From: Segetibacter sp. 3557_3
GTDB taxonomy: Bacteria > Bacteroidota > Bacteroidia > Chitinophagales > Chitinophagaceae
Length of the DNA stretch: 64,000 nt
Reading direction: 5' to 3'
Assembly (NCBI RefSeq): GCF_004354985.1
Contig: NZ_SMSK01000004.1
Coordinates: forward strand, 371,842 to 435,841
Made by a program: the position numbers and the translations under genes. Position 1 is the stretch's first letter. Each line of letters starts with the position of its first letter. Positions 8,592 to 17,130 of this stretch are shown in pieces. The notes beneath the pieces are model-generated. The model was not told the origin of the DNA. It saw only the letters and a list, made by a program, of their open reading frames with translations, and searched no databases.

Positions 8592-10745
8592 TTACGCCAA
8601 ACTACCCGTAGGAACAAGGGGTAAGTTTGTTAGTGCCACACCGGTAGCATCGAGTATGGCGTTGCGGATAGCGGGTGCTATACCCAGGATAGCGGCTTCT
8701 CCCGCCCCGGCTGAAGGAAGATCTTTACGATCAATGGTGACAATTTCAATCTTGGGCATATCACTAAATCGTGGAACCCGGTAACCCGTTAAGTCCGGGT
8801 TTAAAATTTTACCTTCCTTAAAATCAATTGCTTCAAACAGGGCTCCACCAAGCCCCTGTACAATGGACCCCATCACCTGGTTTTCGAGGTGTAATGGGTT
8901 AACAATGGCGCCGCATTCGAATGCCTGGGTAACCCTGACAACCTTAACTTCTTTGTCGTTGTTTACATATACTTCTGCACAGGTGGCAACATAACCACCC
9001 TTTTCGTACCCGCAGGCCAGGCCAAAACCCTGACCGGTAGTCTTTGTTGTGTTACCCCAGCCAAAACGTTTTGCAGCCAGTTCTAAAACAGCTTTAAGCC
9101 GTACGTCATCAAGGTTTTTTAACCTGAACGCCAGTTGGTCCATTTTTACCTGCCTGGCCATATCTGTCATATGCGACTCGCGGGCAAATACATTTGCTGT
9201 TGATGCCAGGCCACGGTAGGAGCCTTGTTTCAATGGTGAATCGGAAGGGAAATGCACGATCTCGTGGTTGGCGATGTTGTATTGGGTACTAAGACCGGCA
9301 CCGCCGGAATTATAATTCTGAAACTTCCAGGCTGTTATCGTTCCATCGGCCTTTAATCCACTTTCTACCTTAATGACACCACCTGGCCGGAAGTAGGCCC
9401 AGGTAAACTCTTCTTCCCTGGTCCAGACAAGCTTGACCGGTTTACCGGCTACCCGGGAAATGCGGGCCGCTTCTATAGCTGCTTCGCCACTGTGTTTGCC
9501 ACCATAACCGGAGCCCGTATCGGGCATAATTACCCGAACCTTTTCTTTGGCAACATTAAATACACCGGCAAGGTCGTCCTGCACCCCAAATGGTCGTTGG
9601 GTACCCGTCCATACGGTAAGTTTGCCATCGACCCACCGGGCCAGTGCTGCCCTGGGTTCCAAAGGAACGTGGGCAATATAATTGATATGATAGGTTCTAT
9701 CTTGTGTAAAGTCGGCCGCAAGCAACCCATCACGGATGTTTCCCTTGCTGTTTGGTGCGTTCCTGCCGCCGCCAGGTTGACTGGTTTTTACGAGGTAATC
9801 AAAAACGGTAGCGGTGGAGGGCTGTTCGTGATTTTCCTGCCACTTCGCATCGATCGCTTGAAGGGCTTTTCGTGCAGTAACCGGGTCGGTGGCGGCTACA
9901 CCAACAAAGTCGCCCTCGTGTACGACTGTTACGCCCGCTATTGCCTTTGCGCTTTTCGTATCAACGGAAACAAGCCTTGCATTATACGAGGGTGCGCGCA
10001 ATACTTTTCCATATAACATCCCCGGCAGCTTCATATCTGAAACGTACTGGTGTTTGCCGGTGAGGAAAGACTCGCCATTAACCTTAAGAACTGTTTTGCC
10101 TGCTACCTTCCAGTCTTTTGCTGCAGTAACCTGGGCCTGGTCGGATATGGGTAAGAGCAGCTGCTGACCTTTGGTGATTTCACCGAAGCCAAGTTTTTTG
10201 CCGGTTGCGGTATTTAGCACAAAGCCGTCCTCGGCCCGGAGGGATTTTATTTCACTGTTCCATGATTTGGCAGCCATATCAACAATGACTTCCCTTGCTG
10301 TTGCAGCAGCTTTGCGTAGCTGTGTTCCCATTTGTGGTGTGGTCCGGCTGCCAAATGTTCCTGCGTCAAAGGGTACGAGATCGGTGTCGCCCATGATCAT
10401 GGTGATAGAAGCTATGGGTACTTTCAACTCTTCGGCAACAATTTGAGAAAGAGAAGTCCGGATATTTTGGCCCACTTCTACTTTGCCGGTATACACGTTT
10501 ACCTTGCCATCTTCACCGATATGGATCCATGCCGCAACCTGGCTGGCCGGTACCGATGGCGGCATAGACACTCCGCCCTCATCAGCAAATGAAAACAGGT
10601 CGTGTAATACAAATGCGACTGCAAGGCCGCCGCCAAAAAGTTTGAAGAATTTACGCCGGTCAATGACGGACTGAACAGCAGCCTGTTCCGGGAGTTCCCC
10701 GGCGAATGGCTCGTAGGGATGTGGTAATTTGTTCGGGTCTTCCAT
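8592..10745 (-). CDS. Molybdopterin-binding large subunit, xanthine dehydrogenase family (IorB-like)
   Basis: 717 residues. An early twin-arginine-like stretch, DRRKFFKLFGGG (about 29-40), precedes a hydrophobic segment, so Tat export of the folded cofactor protein is likely. The body matches the aldehyde/isoquinoline oxidoreductase large subunit: GKVEVGQNIRTS, DAGTFGSRTTP, GGKHSGEAA, YRGLASTANVF, and a C-terminal GAGEAAILG holding the usual catalytic Glu. It hydroxylates a carbonyl or N-heterocycle substrate using Mo-molybdopterin. It lies 11 bp after the [2Fe-2S] subunit gene, so the two form an operon. No FAD subunit or cytochrome subunit is adjacent, which fits the two-subunit IorAB layout. 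Substrate unknown. Confidence 0.9.
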   Translation of the reverse strand: MEDPNKLPHPYEPFAGELPEQAAVQSVIDRRKFFKLFGGGLAVAFVLHDLFSFADEGGVSMPPSVPASQVAAWIHIGEDGKVNVYTGKVEVGQNIRTSLSQIVAEELKVPIASITMIMGDTDLVPFDAGTFGSRTTPQMGTQLRKAAATAREVIVDMAAKSWNSEIKSLRAEDGFVLNTATGKKLGFGEITKGQQLLLPISDQAQVTAAKDWKVAGKTVLKVNGESFLTGKHQYVSDMKLPGMLYGKVLRAPSYNARLVSVDTKSAKAIAGVTVVHEGDFVGVAATDPVTARKALQAIDAKWQENHEQPSTATVFDYLVKTSQPGGGRNAPNSKGNIRDGLLAADFTQDRTYHINYIAHVPLEPRAALARWVDGKLTVWTGTQRPFGVQDDLAGVFNVAKEKVRVIMPDTGSGYGGKHSGEAAIEAARISRVAGKPVKLVWTREEEFTWAYFRPGGVIKVESGLKADGTITAWKFQNYNSGGAGLSTQYNIANHEIVHFPSDSPLKQGSYRGLASTANVFARESHMTDMARQVKMDQLAFRLKNLDDVRLKAVLELAAKRFGWGNTTKTTGQGFGLACGYEKGGYVATCAEVYVNNDKEVKVVRVTQAFECGAIVNPLHLENQVMGSIVQGLGGALFEAIDFKEGKILNPDLTGYRVPRFSDMPKIEIVTIDRKDLPSAGAGEAAILGIAPAIRNAILDATGVALTNLPLVPTGSLA

Positions 10746-10756
10746 TGCCAGACTTT

Positions 10757-11206
10757 TTATGGCTTTGATGCCAGTTTGATTGCATTTACGATATTGGGGT
10801 ATGTTCCGCAGCGGCAGATGTTGCCATTCATAGCGTTTACAATCGCGGTTTCAGTGGGAGCGGGATTGCTGTTCAATAAAGCAACTGCCGACATAATCAT
10901 TCCCGATGCGCAGTAGGAACATTGGAATGGATCAGCAGCAAGAAAGCTCTGCTGGACAGGATGCAGTTTGCCGTTTTTAGCAAGACCTTCGATTGTGATG
11001 ATTTCTTTACCTGAAACTGCACTAACAGGTGTTATACACGACCTAGTTGGTCGCCCGTTTACGAGCACCGTACATGCACCACAGGCACCTTCGCCACAGC
11101 CATATTTAGTACCGGTAAGTTCGAGTTCGTTTCGTAAAACACTAAGCAGTTCCACGTCCGCATCAGTTGTAACTTCCTGCTTTACGCCATTGATATGTAA
11201 AACCAT
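10757..11206 (-). CDS. [2Fe-2S] small subunit of a molybdenum hydroxylase (IorA-like)
   Basis: 149 residues with two iron-sulfur domains. The plant-ferredoxin-type domain has CGEGACGACTV (about 37-47) plus a Cys near residue 57. The C-terminal helical domain has CSYCASGM (about 96-103) and CRCGTY (about 130-135). These eight Cys bind the two clusters that carry electrons from the Mo site. It is first in the operon with the large subunit. The MobA-like nucleotidyltransferase at 30.6-31.2 kb could supply the cofactor dinucleotide, but that link is only inferred. Confidence 0.92.
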   Translation of the reverse strand: MVLHINGVKQEVTTDADVELLSVLRNELELTGTKYGCGEGACGACTVLVNGRPTRSCITPVSAVSGKEIITIEGLAKNGKLHPVQQSFLAADPFQCSYCASGMIMSAVALLNSNPAPTETAIVNAMNGNICRCGTYPNIVNAIKLASKP

Positions 11207-11360
11207 GTTTTGACCTTTTGTTCGGCAAGTGAATTTACAACATCATTTGAAAACTATCTGCTCCCGGGTTCAATCTGGGGGATCAATGCTTCCGTTGATT
11301 GAAGTGCGCGTATTTGCGTGTTTCCGCCAACTGCTCAGCAATGCCACCAATGCCCCTTGC

Positions 11361-11476
11361 AGTAATCGTTTAATGGCGCACGAGGCTGCGTGAGGGATTG
11401 CGTGGAAAGCCCGCACACGAGGCACGAGTGGGCGGCTTGGAACAAAAGCCCGACCCCCAACCCCTGTTGGGGGGCA
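11361..11476 (+). repeat. GC-rich structured intergenic element with 8-bp hairpin
   Basis: Contains GAGGGATTGCGTGGAAAGCCC, then GGGCGGCTTGGAACAAAAGCCCG, then a perfect hairpin: CCCCCAAC (11454-11461), loop CCCT, GTTGGGGG (11466-11473). The order GGGATTG / GGAAAGCCC / CTTGGAAC / AGCCCG resembles an intergenic element I associate with many Bacteroidota genomes. That likeness is from memory and unverified. It lies between two divergent genes, so it is not a simple terminator. It may be a structured RNA or a mobile repeat. Confidence 0.55.
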
Positions 11477-11552
11477 CGCCCAAAAGACAATAATAAATTC
11501 TACTCACGGGAATGTTGTGCAGCCTAATTTTAATAAGAGCAAAGTGACTATT

Positions 11553-12536
11553 ATGAAAAAGATGTTTTCCCTGGTTTTTACAGTAATTGGAATGTTCGCG
11601 CAGGGGCAAGTGTACAAGAAATCAGCCCCATTGGCCCATACTTACTCGATAGTTGCCCGGGATAGTGTAACTGGTGAAATGGCGATTGGTGTGCAGAGCC
11701 ACTGGTTTAGTGTAGGCACAGCGGTACCCTGGGCCGAAGCGGGGGTTGGTGCCGTAGCCACCCAGTCGTTTGTTGACAAGTCGTATGGGCCAAAAGGGCT
11801 CGCACTACTAAAAAAGGGTATGACCGCCCGGCAGGTGCTTGATAGCCTGTTGATTGCCGACGAAGGAAGAGACGTTCGGCAGGTTGCGATTGTGGACAGC
11901 AAAGGAAACATAGCAGCGCACACGGGCAAAAAGTGCATTCAATATGCATCGCACCTGGTTGGTGATGGATTTAGTGTGCAAAGCAATATGATGCTGGGCA
12001 ACAAGGTTAACGACTATATGTATGCTGCTTTTAAACAATCGGCCGGCAAACCGATTGCTGAGCGGGTATTGCTCGCAATGGAAGCGGCTGAAAAGGCGGG
12101 TGGCGACATCAGGGGAAAACAAGCTGCTGCCTTGATTGTGGTAAAGGCGGAAACCACCAGTGAACCCTGGAATGAGCGCACAACAGACCTGCGCGTGGAT
12201 GATCACCCGCTACCCCTAAAGGAATTGAGGAGGTTGTATAATGTGCACCTTGCTTACCTGCACATGAACAATGGCGATCTTGCTGTAGAAAAAAATAATA
12301 TGCAGCTGGCTATGGATGAGTATAATGCAGCTATGAAAATGTTTCCCGCCAATCTTGAAATGAAATACTGGACAGCGGTTACGTTGGCAAACAACAAGCA
12401 ATTGGGTAAGGCCATGCCTATGTTTAAAACCATTTTTGGTGCAGATAAAAACTGGAAAGAGCTGACAAGGCGACTGCCGGCGGTTGGATTGTTGACCGTG
12501 CCAGAACATGAACTTGCACAAATACTCAAACTGTAA
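11553..12536 (+). CDS. DUF1028 secreted protein
   Basis: 327 residues from ATG 11553, chosen because MKKMFSLVFTVIGMFAQGQ is a good signal peptide; the extension upstream would need a GTG start and spoils it. Residues about 20-230 match DUF1028, an Ntn-hydrolase-like fold: HTYSIVARDSVTGEMAIGVQSHWFSVG, AVATQSFVD and YGPKGLALL. The last 100 residues look like a TPR-type helical tail (AYLHMNNGDLAVEKNNMQLA). The true reaction of DUF1028 proteins is unknown; some are annotated as peptidoglycan-related. It stands alone. Confidence 0.85.
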   Translation: MKKMFSLVFTVIGMFAQGQVYKKSAPLAHTYSIVARDSVTGEMAIGVQSHWFSVGTAVPWAEAGVGAVATQSFVDKSYGPKGLALLKKGMTARQVLDSLLIADEGRDVRQVAIVDSKGNIAAHTGKKCIQYASHLVGDGFSVQSNMMLGNKVNDYMYAAFKQSAGKPIAERVLLAMEAAEKAGGDIRGKQAAALIVVKAETTSEPWNERTTDLRVDDHPLPLKELRRLYNVHLAYLHMNNGDLAVEKNNMQLAMDEYNAAMKMFPANLEMKYWTAVTLANNKQLGKAMPMFKTIFGADKNWKELTRRLPAVGLLTVPEHELAQILKL

Positions 12537-12782
12537 CCAGGGTTGCGCATACTGGTAATGCCAGCATTCGGATGACTTAATATGTACCTGGGTTTAATTT
12601 GAACAACCTGGTAGCTGATATGTTGTATTCGCTACCAGGCTGTTGGTGTTGGTCGGCGAACTTATTGACCCTGGTGCGGTGCTTAGCGTGAAATAAATTC
12701 CGGAGCACTGCAGGTAATGGCCGCTATTGTATGGATGGTATAGTTTTTCCTGTTCGACATTCATAAACTTAAACACAACAAC

Positions 12783-14015
12783 ATGTATAGATTAGCCTTG
12801 CTCGTGATCGGGTATACCTGCATATTCGCCTCGTGCGGATCAAATTCTTCTATGGATGGAACCACCGCGTCGGGTGGGGACAGCGCAGGAGGACCTGTTG
12901 AAACCAGGAAGCCCAACTCGGATTATAAGCCTGCTTTTGCCGGCCAGACCCGGGTGGCAGGTGTAAAGACGACCACCCCGTATGAAGGCACTGCGATAAA
13001 CCGGAGTTTGAAAAGACCATGGGGAATAACCAGTTTACCCGATGGGCGATTGTTGATAACGGAGAAAGAGGGTGTAATGCGAATAGCTACACCTGCAGGT
13101 CAGCTTAGTGAGGCCATTACTGGAATACCACCTGTAAATTCCGGTGGACAGGGTGGCTTGCTTGGTATTACCGTAGATCCTGACTTCACAAGCAACCGAA
13201 TGATTTATTGGGTATTTTCTGAAAGTACACCACAGGGAAACCTGACGGCTGTTGCTAAGGGGGCATTATCGGCAGATGAAAAGCGTGTTGAAAATGCCGC
13301 AATCATATACCGGGCAACACCGGCCTATCCTAACAACATGCACTATGGCGGACGCATACTTGTTGATAAGTCGGGCAATCTTATTGTAAGTACAGGTGAA
13401 CGCTCGGACCTTGAGACCAGGCCGCAGGCCCAGGAACTTAACTCTGCCCTTGGCAAAGTGGTGAGGATAGACAAAAACGGGCAGCCAGCAGCTGGTAATC
13501 CCTTTGTGGGTCGTGCCGGTGCAAGGCCGGAACTGTATTCTTATGGGCACCGGAATGTTCAGGGGCTGGCATTTCACCCGGCGACCGGTGATCTTTGGGA
13601 GAGTGAAATGGGCCCAAGGGGAGGCGATGAGATCAACCTGGTTTTACCTGGGAAAAATTATGGCTGGCCCGTTATCGGGTACGGGCTGGAGTACAGCGGA
13701 CAAAAAGTAGGTTCAGGTATTACGACCCGGGAAGGGATGGAACAACCTGTTTATTACTGGGACCCGGTGCTTTCGCCAAGCGGGATGACTTTCTACAGCA
13801 GCGATACCCTGGTGGAATGGAAAAATAACCTGTTTGTTGCAGGATTAAACAGCAACCACATTGCAAGGTTGGTGATCACAAATAATAAAGTGGTTGGAGA
13901 GGAGCGCCTGCTCGCCGGGGAAGGGCAGCGTTTCAGGGATATTACGCAAGGCAGAGATGGGGCTTTATATGCCGTTACTGATGAAGGGCGACTCTACCGG
14001 ATCAGCAGAAAATAG
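12783..14015 (+). CDS. PQQ-dependent sugar dehydrogenase (YliI/aldose dehydrogenase type), lipoprotein
   Basis: 410 residues. The N-terminus ends in a lipobox (IFASC, Cys about residue 18) followed by a Ser/Gly-rich linker, so it should be a lipid-anchored periplasmic protein. The beta-propeller has the soluble glucose/aldose dehydrogenase signatures: RPWGITSLPDGRLLITEK, GGQGGLLGITVDP, MHYGGRI, SYGHRNVQGLAFHP and WESEMGPRGGDEINL, then GKNYGWPV. Such enzymes oxidise aldoses with PQQ and pass electrons to the respiratory chain. No pqq synthesis genes are in the window. A single-gene unit ending in a shared terminator. Confidence 0.9.
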   Translation: MYRLALLVIGYTCIFASCGSNSSMDGTTASGGDSAGGPVETRKPNSDYKPAFAGQTRVAGVKTTTPYEGTAINRSLKRPWGITSLPDGRLLITEKEGVMRIATPAGQLSEAITGIPPVNSGGQGGLLGITVDPDFTSNRMIYWVFSESTPQGNLTAVAKGALSADEKRVENAAIIYRATPAYPNNMHYGGRILVDKSGNLIVSTGERSDLETRPQAQELNSALGKVVRIDKNGQPAAGNPFVGRAGARPELYSYGHRNVQGLAFHPATGDLWESEMGPRGGDEINLVLPGKNYGWPVIGYGLEYSGQKVGSGITTREGMEQPVYYWDPVLSPSGMTFYSSDTLVEWKNNLFVAGLNSNHIARLVITNNKVVGEERLLAGEGQRFRDITQGRDGALYAVTDEGRLYRISRK

Positions 14016-14049
14016 GCAGAACAACGATCGGTATTTGACTTAAAAAGTT

Positions 14050-14086
14050 AAGGGGCACGGCAGGCTTACGCATGCAGTGCCCCTTT
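14050..14086. terminator. Bidirectional terminator between convergent genes
   Basis: AAGGGGCAC (14050-14058) pairs with GTGCCCCTT (14077-14085), loop 18 nt, with T and A runs on the two sides. It sits between the stops of the sugar dehydrogenase and mscL. Confidence 0.8.
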
Positions 14087-14106
14087 GATATTCTATGCGT
14101 TTGAAG

Positions 14107-14502
14107 CTAAACTGATCGGGGTTTGTTAAGCGAGTCCCGGATTTCCATGAGCAGTTTTTCCTGTAAACTGTAAACAGGCGCCTCGGGTTCGGTGACGGCG
14201 TCTTCTTTCTTGCGCTTCATTGCGTTGATGGCTTTCAGGAGTAAAAACAGGATAAGTGCTATGATCACAAATTTGAGGATAGCGGCCAGCAGGTTGCCAT
14301 ATTTTACTGCGCCCCAGGTAAGTTTATCAAGGTCTTTTACCCCTGCGGCATCAAGAGCAGGCTGAAGCAATAATGGTGTAATTACGTCTTCTACAAGGGA
14401 AGAAACAATGGCACCAAATGCAGCGCCGATGATTACGGCAACCGCCAATTCTACTACGTTGCCCTTAAGCGCAAATTCCTTGAATTCTTTGACTACTCCC
14501 AT
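14107..14502 (-). CDS. mscL: Large-conductance mechanosensitive channel MscL
   Basis: 131 residues, the normal size. N-terminal helix GVVKEFKEFALKGNVVELAVAVIIGAAFG, split here as the S1 helix and the pore-lining TM1 (about 14-40), then a periplasmic loop and TM2 (about 70-95, LLAAILKFVIIALILFLL), then a charged cytoplasmic helix. It opens under membrane tension and releases solutes during osmotic downshock. Single gene, convergent with the sugar dehydrogenase. On the minus strand, TATACTTT about 40 bp upstream resembles a Bacteroidota -7 element. Confidence 0.97.
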   Translation of the reverse strand: MGVVKEFKEFALKGNVVELAVAVIIGAAFGAIVSSLVEDVITPLLLQPALDAAGVKDLDKLTWGAVKYGNLLAAILKFVIIALILFLLLKAINAMKRKKEDAVTEPEAPVYSLQEKLLMEIRDSLNKPRSV

Positions 14503-14715
14503 TTAGCTCGTTTTTGGTGAACTACTAAAGTATACAATAATTTTTATCTGTTTAGCAGGGTGTACCATAACCTGAAAGCTATTGCCCGTATTCACGCCTG
14601 CTATTTTGGGCATGGGAAATTTAGCTGACTAATCTCCTGTATGGTATTGATTAAGATCATGTTCGGGCAATGATATTCTTAGTCTTTTTGCTTTCATACA
14701 CACAAACAGAAAGCT

Positions 14716-14928
14716 ATGGATACCCTTGAAGAAGCAATTGTAAGTGCTTACACCAAACCTGAACAAAGAGAGCAGCATTGTTGTAACAGGTGCGCAAACA
14801 AAACAGGAACACAAAATGCTCACTGCGGAAAAATCTATGCAATTGTTGAAGGCAAGCTACAGGAGACAAAGGTTCCTATTGAAGCGGTAACAAGACCTGC
14901 AGGTGTAGCCGGCCATCTTGATTCATAA
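14716..14928 (+). CDS. Small Cys-rich protein, function unknown
   Basis: 70 residues beginning MDTLEEAIVSAY. A central cluster HCCNRCANKTG...HCG gives four Cys and two His, enough for a small metal site or redox centre. No signal peptide. It lies 48 bp before the next gene on the same strand, so the two may be co-transcribed. I know no family. The composition and lack of a competing frame support a real gene, but shortness limits confidence. Confidence 0.5.
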   Translation: MDTLEEAIVSAYTKPEQREQHCCNRCANKTGTQNAHCGKIYAIVEGKLQETKVPIEAVTRPAGVAGHLDS

Positions 14929-14975
14929 CGGCACCAATGTCGAGAGGTTGAAATCACCCGGTAAATACAAGTAAT

Positions 14976-15377
14976 ATGGAAAACGGTAATGAGATTGTTA
15001 TCAGGGAGAATAGTTTAGTGATCGATGTGGAGCGGGCATTTAACCTGTACTATCCTTATCTAAAAATCGAGCTCACCGGGGCAAGTAATGCCTTACCCAA
15101 CCTTAAAACTACACCTGTAAATCCCCGTAATACCATCAGCCAGCTGAGCCCGGGAAAGCTCCCCGTTAAACTTGATGTAACCAGTACCAGAACCGTGGCC
15201 GAGTTTGAGCAGGATATAAAGACATTACTGGGAATGCGGGTTAAAATTTCGCGTAAGTCCGGAAATGTTTGGAATACAATTTCCCTGACAGATAACTGGA
15301 CCCTGGGCAATCAAAACAATGCGGGTGAATTTATATCTAAAGAAATGGCCGATCACCAGTTTTCCCAATCTGCTTAG
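14976..15377 (+). CDS. Conserved-type hypothetical protein
   Basis: 133 residues, no signal peptide or membrane segment. It begins MENGNEIVIRENSLVIDVERAFNLYYPYL and has a mixed alpha/beta composition. The phrase VAEFEQDIKTLLGMRVKISRKSGNVWNTISL looks like a structured domain. I recall similar uncharacterised Bacteroidota proteins but cannot name a family. It sits between the small Cys-rich gene and hemerythrin, all on the plus strand. Confidence 0.75.
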   Translation: MENGNEIVIRENSLVIDVERAFNLYYPYLKIELTGASNALPNLKTTPVNPRNTISQLSPGKLPVKLDVTSTRTVAEFEQDIKTLLGMRVKISRKSGNVWNTISLTDNWTLGNQNNAGEFISKEMADHQFSQSA

Positions 15378-15473
15378 GAGGATTGCAGGTGTACGATGTA
15401 TTCCCAGGATGGATGAGATCGTAAAACAATAGCTGCAATATCAGTGTGGCCCACGGGATGCTTACCTTTAATC

Positions 15474-15986
15474 ATGAAAAAAATTACTCCCCTGAAAAGA
15501 AGTAAACACCTGGTGGTTTTATCGAGGGACCATCACCAGGGATTACTGGTTGTTTGGAAGTTACGACAGGGGTTGGCCAATCATGTTGCCGCTGATACCC
15601 TCCTCGCTTTCCTGCGCCATGAATTCAGGCACCATCTTGAACCCCACTTCCAGATTGAAGAAAACCAGCTGTTTGGTGCATTGCCCGCTGATGATGCTTT
15701 AAAGTTAACGGCAGAGGCACAGCACAGCCAATTACGGCATTTAGCACGGGAAGCGGGAAAGATCCCTGAGGGTGGTGAAAACATTCAGGAGAACGGATAC
15801 AAGTTAGCGGAAGCGTTTGCAATGCTCCTGGATGATCATATCCGCTTTGAAGAGCGGATACTGTTTCCACACCTTGAAAAAATGCTTACAGAAAGCCAGC
15901 TTGAAGCAATTGGCGCACAGCTTGAAAGTGAACATGCCCTAACCCAGGAAGTGCCATGGCAACAGCCATTTTGGCTTCGGAAATAA
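15474..15986 (+). CDS. Hemerythrin HHE cation-binding domain protein
   Basis: 170 residues from ATG 15474 (MKKITPLKRSKHL). The upstream extension lacks a sensible start and is out of character. Metal-ligand helices are visible: LSRDHHQGLL (about 20-29), HEFRHHLEPHFQIEE (about 50-64) with H-x3-E spacing, AQHSQLRHL, and LDDHIRFEERILFPHLE (about 120-136). Such proteins bind a di-iron centre and sense or store O2, NO or iron. It converges with the kinase/regulator operon 85 bp away, whose CRP-type output could fit redox control. That connection is inference only. Confidence 0.85.
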   Translation: MKKITPLKRSKHLVVLSRDHHQGLLVVWKLRQGLANHVAADTLLAFLRHEFRHHLEPHFQIEENQLFGALPADDALKLTAEAQHSQLRHLAREAGKIPEGGENIQENGYKLAEAFAMLLDDHIRFEERILFPHLEKMLTESQLEAIGAQLESEHALTQEVPWQQPFWLRK

Positions 15987-16071
15987 GCAGGACTTTCTCA
16001 ACCGGGTTTAAGTATGATTTTGGGCAATATGCTTAGAAAGGAAACGCTGTTTAACTGACGCTAATTTTTAA

Positions 16072-17130
16072 TTAAAACGGCAGGTTGCGTAGTTTTTTTT
16101 CATCTAGGATACCAATTTTACCCGGTTGAATATCGATGAGTTTCTCGTCCTTAAAGTCGGCAAGTGTACGAATCAGTGACTCTGTTGCGATTCCGATGGT
16201 TTGCGCCATGTTTTCCCTTGATAAATTGAGCACGGTTGCCTTAGGATCCTGCTGCCTGTATTTCTCCAGAAGTTGAACCAGGCCATAGGCAACCTTTTTT
16301 CGAAGACTGTTGTACGCCAGGTTAAATAATCGTTCTTCTTTCTCAGCGACACTTTTACTGAGTATTTTAATAAAAGTTGTTGCGGTATGAACATCCTGGG
16401 AGATAAACCGGATAAAGTCTTCTTTAGGTATCAACATTAGTTCACTGGCTTCAAGTACCTCTGCTTCGTCGGTGTAATTGCTGTCTTCCAGGATGGGTGC
16501 ATAACCAAAGAAGTCGCCTGCACCATAGATGTTGGTGATGAACTCTTTGCCTTCGTCGTTTGTTCGCCAGGCTTTTACCTTACCCTTAATTACATAAAAC
16601 ACGGCGCGCGGTCGCTGCCCGGGTTTATACAAAGCTTGTTTCTTCTGGTAAGTGATAACCTCGCGTTCATCCGACAACAGTTCCACCTTTGCCGATAACC
16701 TTACGTCGGTAATAAACTGGTTGAGCTCTTCGGTTCCGGAAAGCTGCTCCCTGATACGATCGTTTTTCTTTAGCCGTACTTCAATTGCATTCAGAAGCTC
16801 GATACCATCGAATGGTTTTGTGATGTAGTCATCGGCACCCATTTCCATGCCTTTGCGGAAGTCTGCTTTCTCCGACTTGGCCGTTAGAAAAATAAATGGT
16901 ATTGCAGCTGTTTCTTTGCGCTTGTTAAGCAGGTGATATACACCATAACCATCCAGGACCGGCATCATGATATCACAGACAATCAGGTCGGGAATTTCGT
17001 TGATGGCGAGTTCTACACCCAGCTTGCCATTTTCGGCGGTTAAAACTTCGTAGTTCGATAACCCTAAAATTTCCGCGGTGTTTTCCCGCACCTCGAGGTT
17101 GTCTTCAATAATCAGGATCTTTTTCTTCAT
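16072..17130 (-). CDS. Receiver-cNMP-binding-CRP HTH response regulator
   Basis: 352 residues in three parts. Residues 1-122 are a receiver: acidic pair ED at 9-10, phospho-acceptor Asp in IVCDIMMP (about 54), Thr in FLTAKS and Lys in YITKPFDG. Residues about 145-265 form a cyclic-nucleotide-type beta-barrel (PRAVFYVIKGKVKAWR, GDFFGYAPIL). Residues about 285-345 are a CRP-like winged helix (LSRENMAQTIGIATESLIRTL). The start ATG overlaps the kinase stop by 4 nt (ATGA), so the pair is translationally coupled. It should bind DNA once phosphorylated. Whether the barrel binds a ligand is unknown. Confidence 0.92.
   Translation of the reverse strand: MKKKILIIEDNLEVRENTAEILGLSNYEVLTAENGKLGVELAINEIPDLIVCDIMMPVLDGYGVYHLLNKRKETAAIPFIFLTAKSEKADFRKGMEMGADDYITKPFDGIELLNAIEVRLKKNDRIREQLSGTEELNQFITDVRLSAKVELLSDEREVITYQKKQALYKPGQRPRAVFYVIKGKVKAWRTNDEGKEFITNIYGAGDFFGYAPILEDSNYTDEAEVLEASELMLIPKEDFIRFISQDVHTATTFIKILSKSVAEKEERLFNLAYNSLRKKVAYGLVQLLEKYRQQDPKATVLNLSRENMAQTIGIATESLIRTLADFKDEKLIDIQPGKIGILDEKKLRNLPF

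Noticed and set aside
9492..10016. Plus-strand frame of 174 codons inside the Mo-hydroxylase gene.
   Set aside because: It is antisense to strongly conserved motifs of the large subunit; a shadow.
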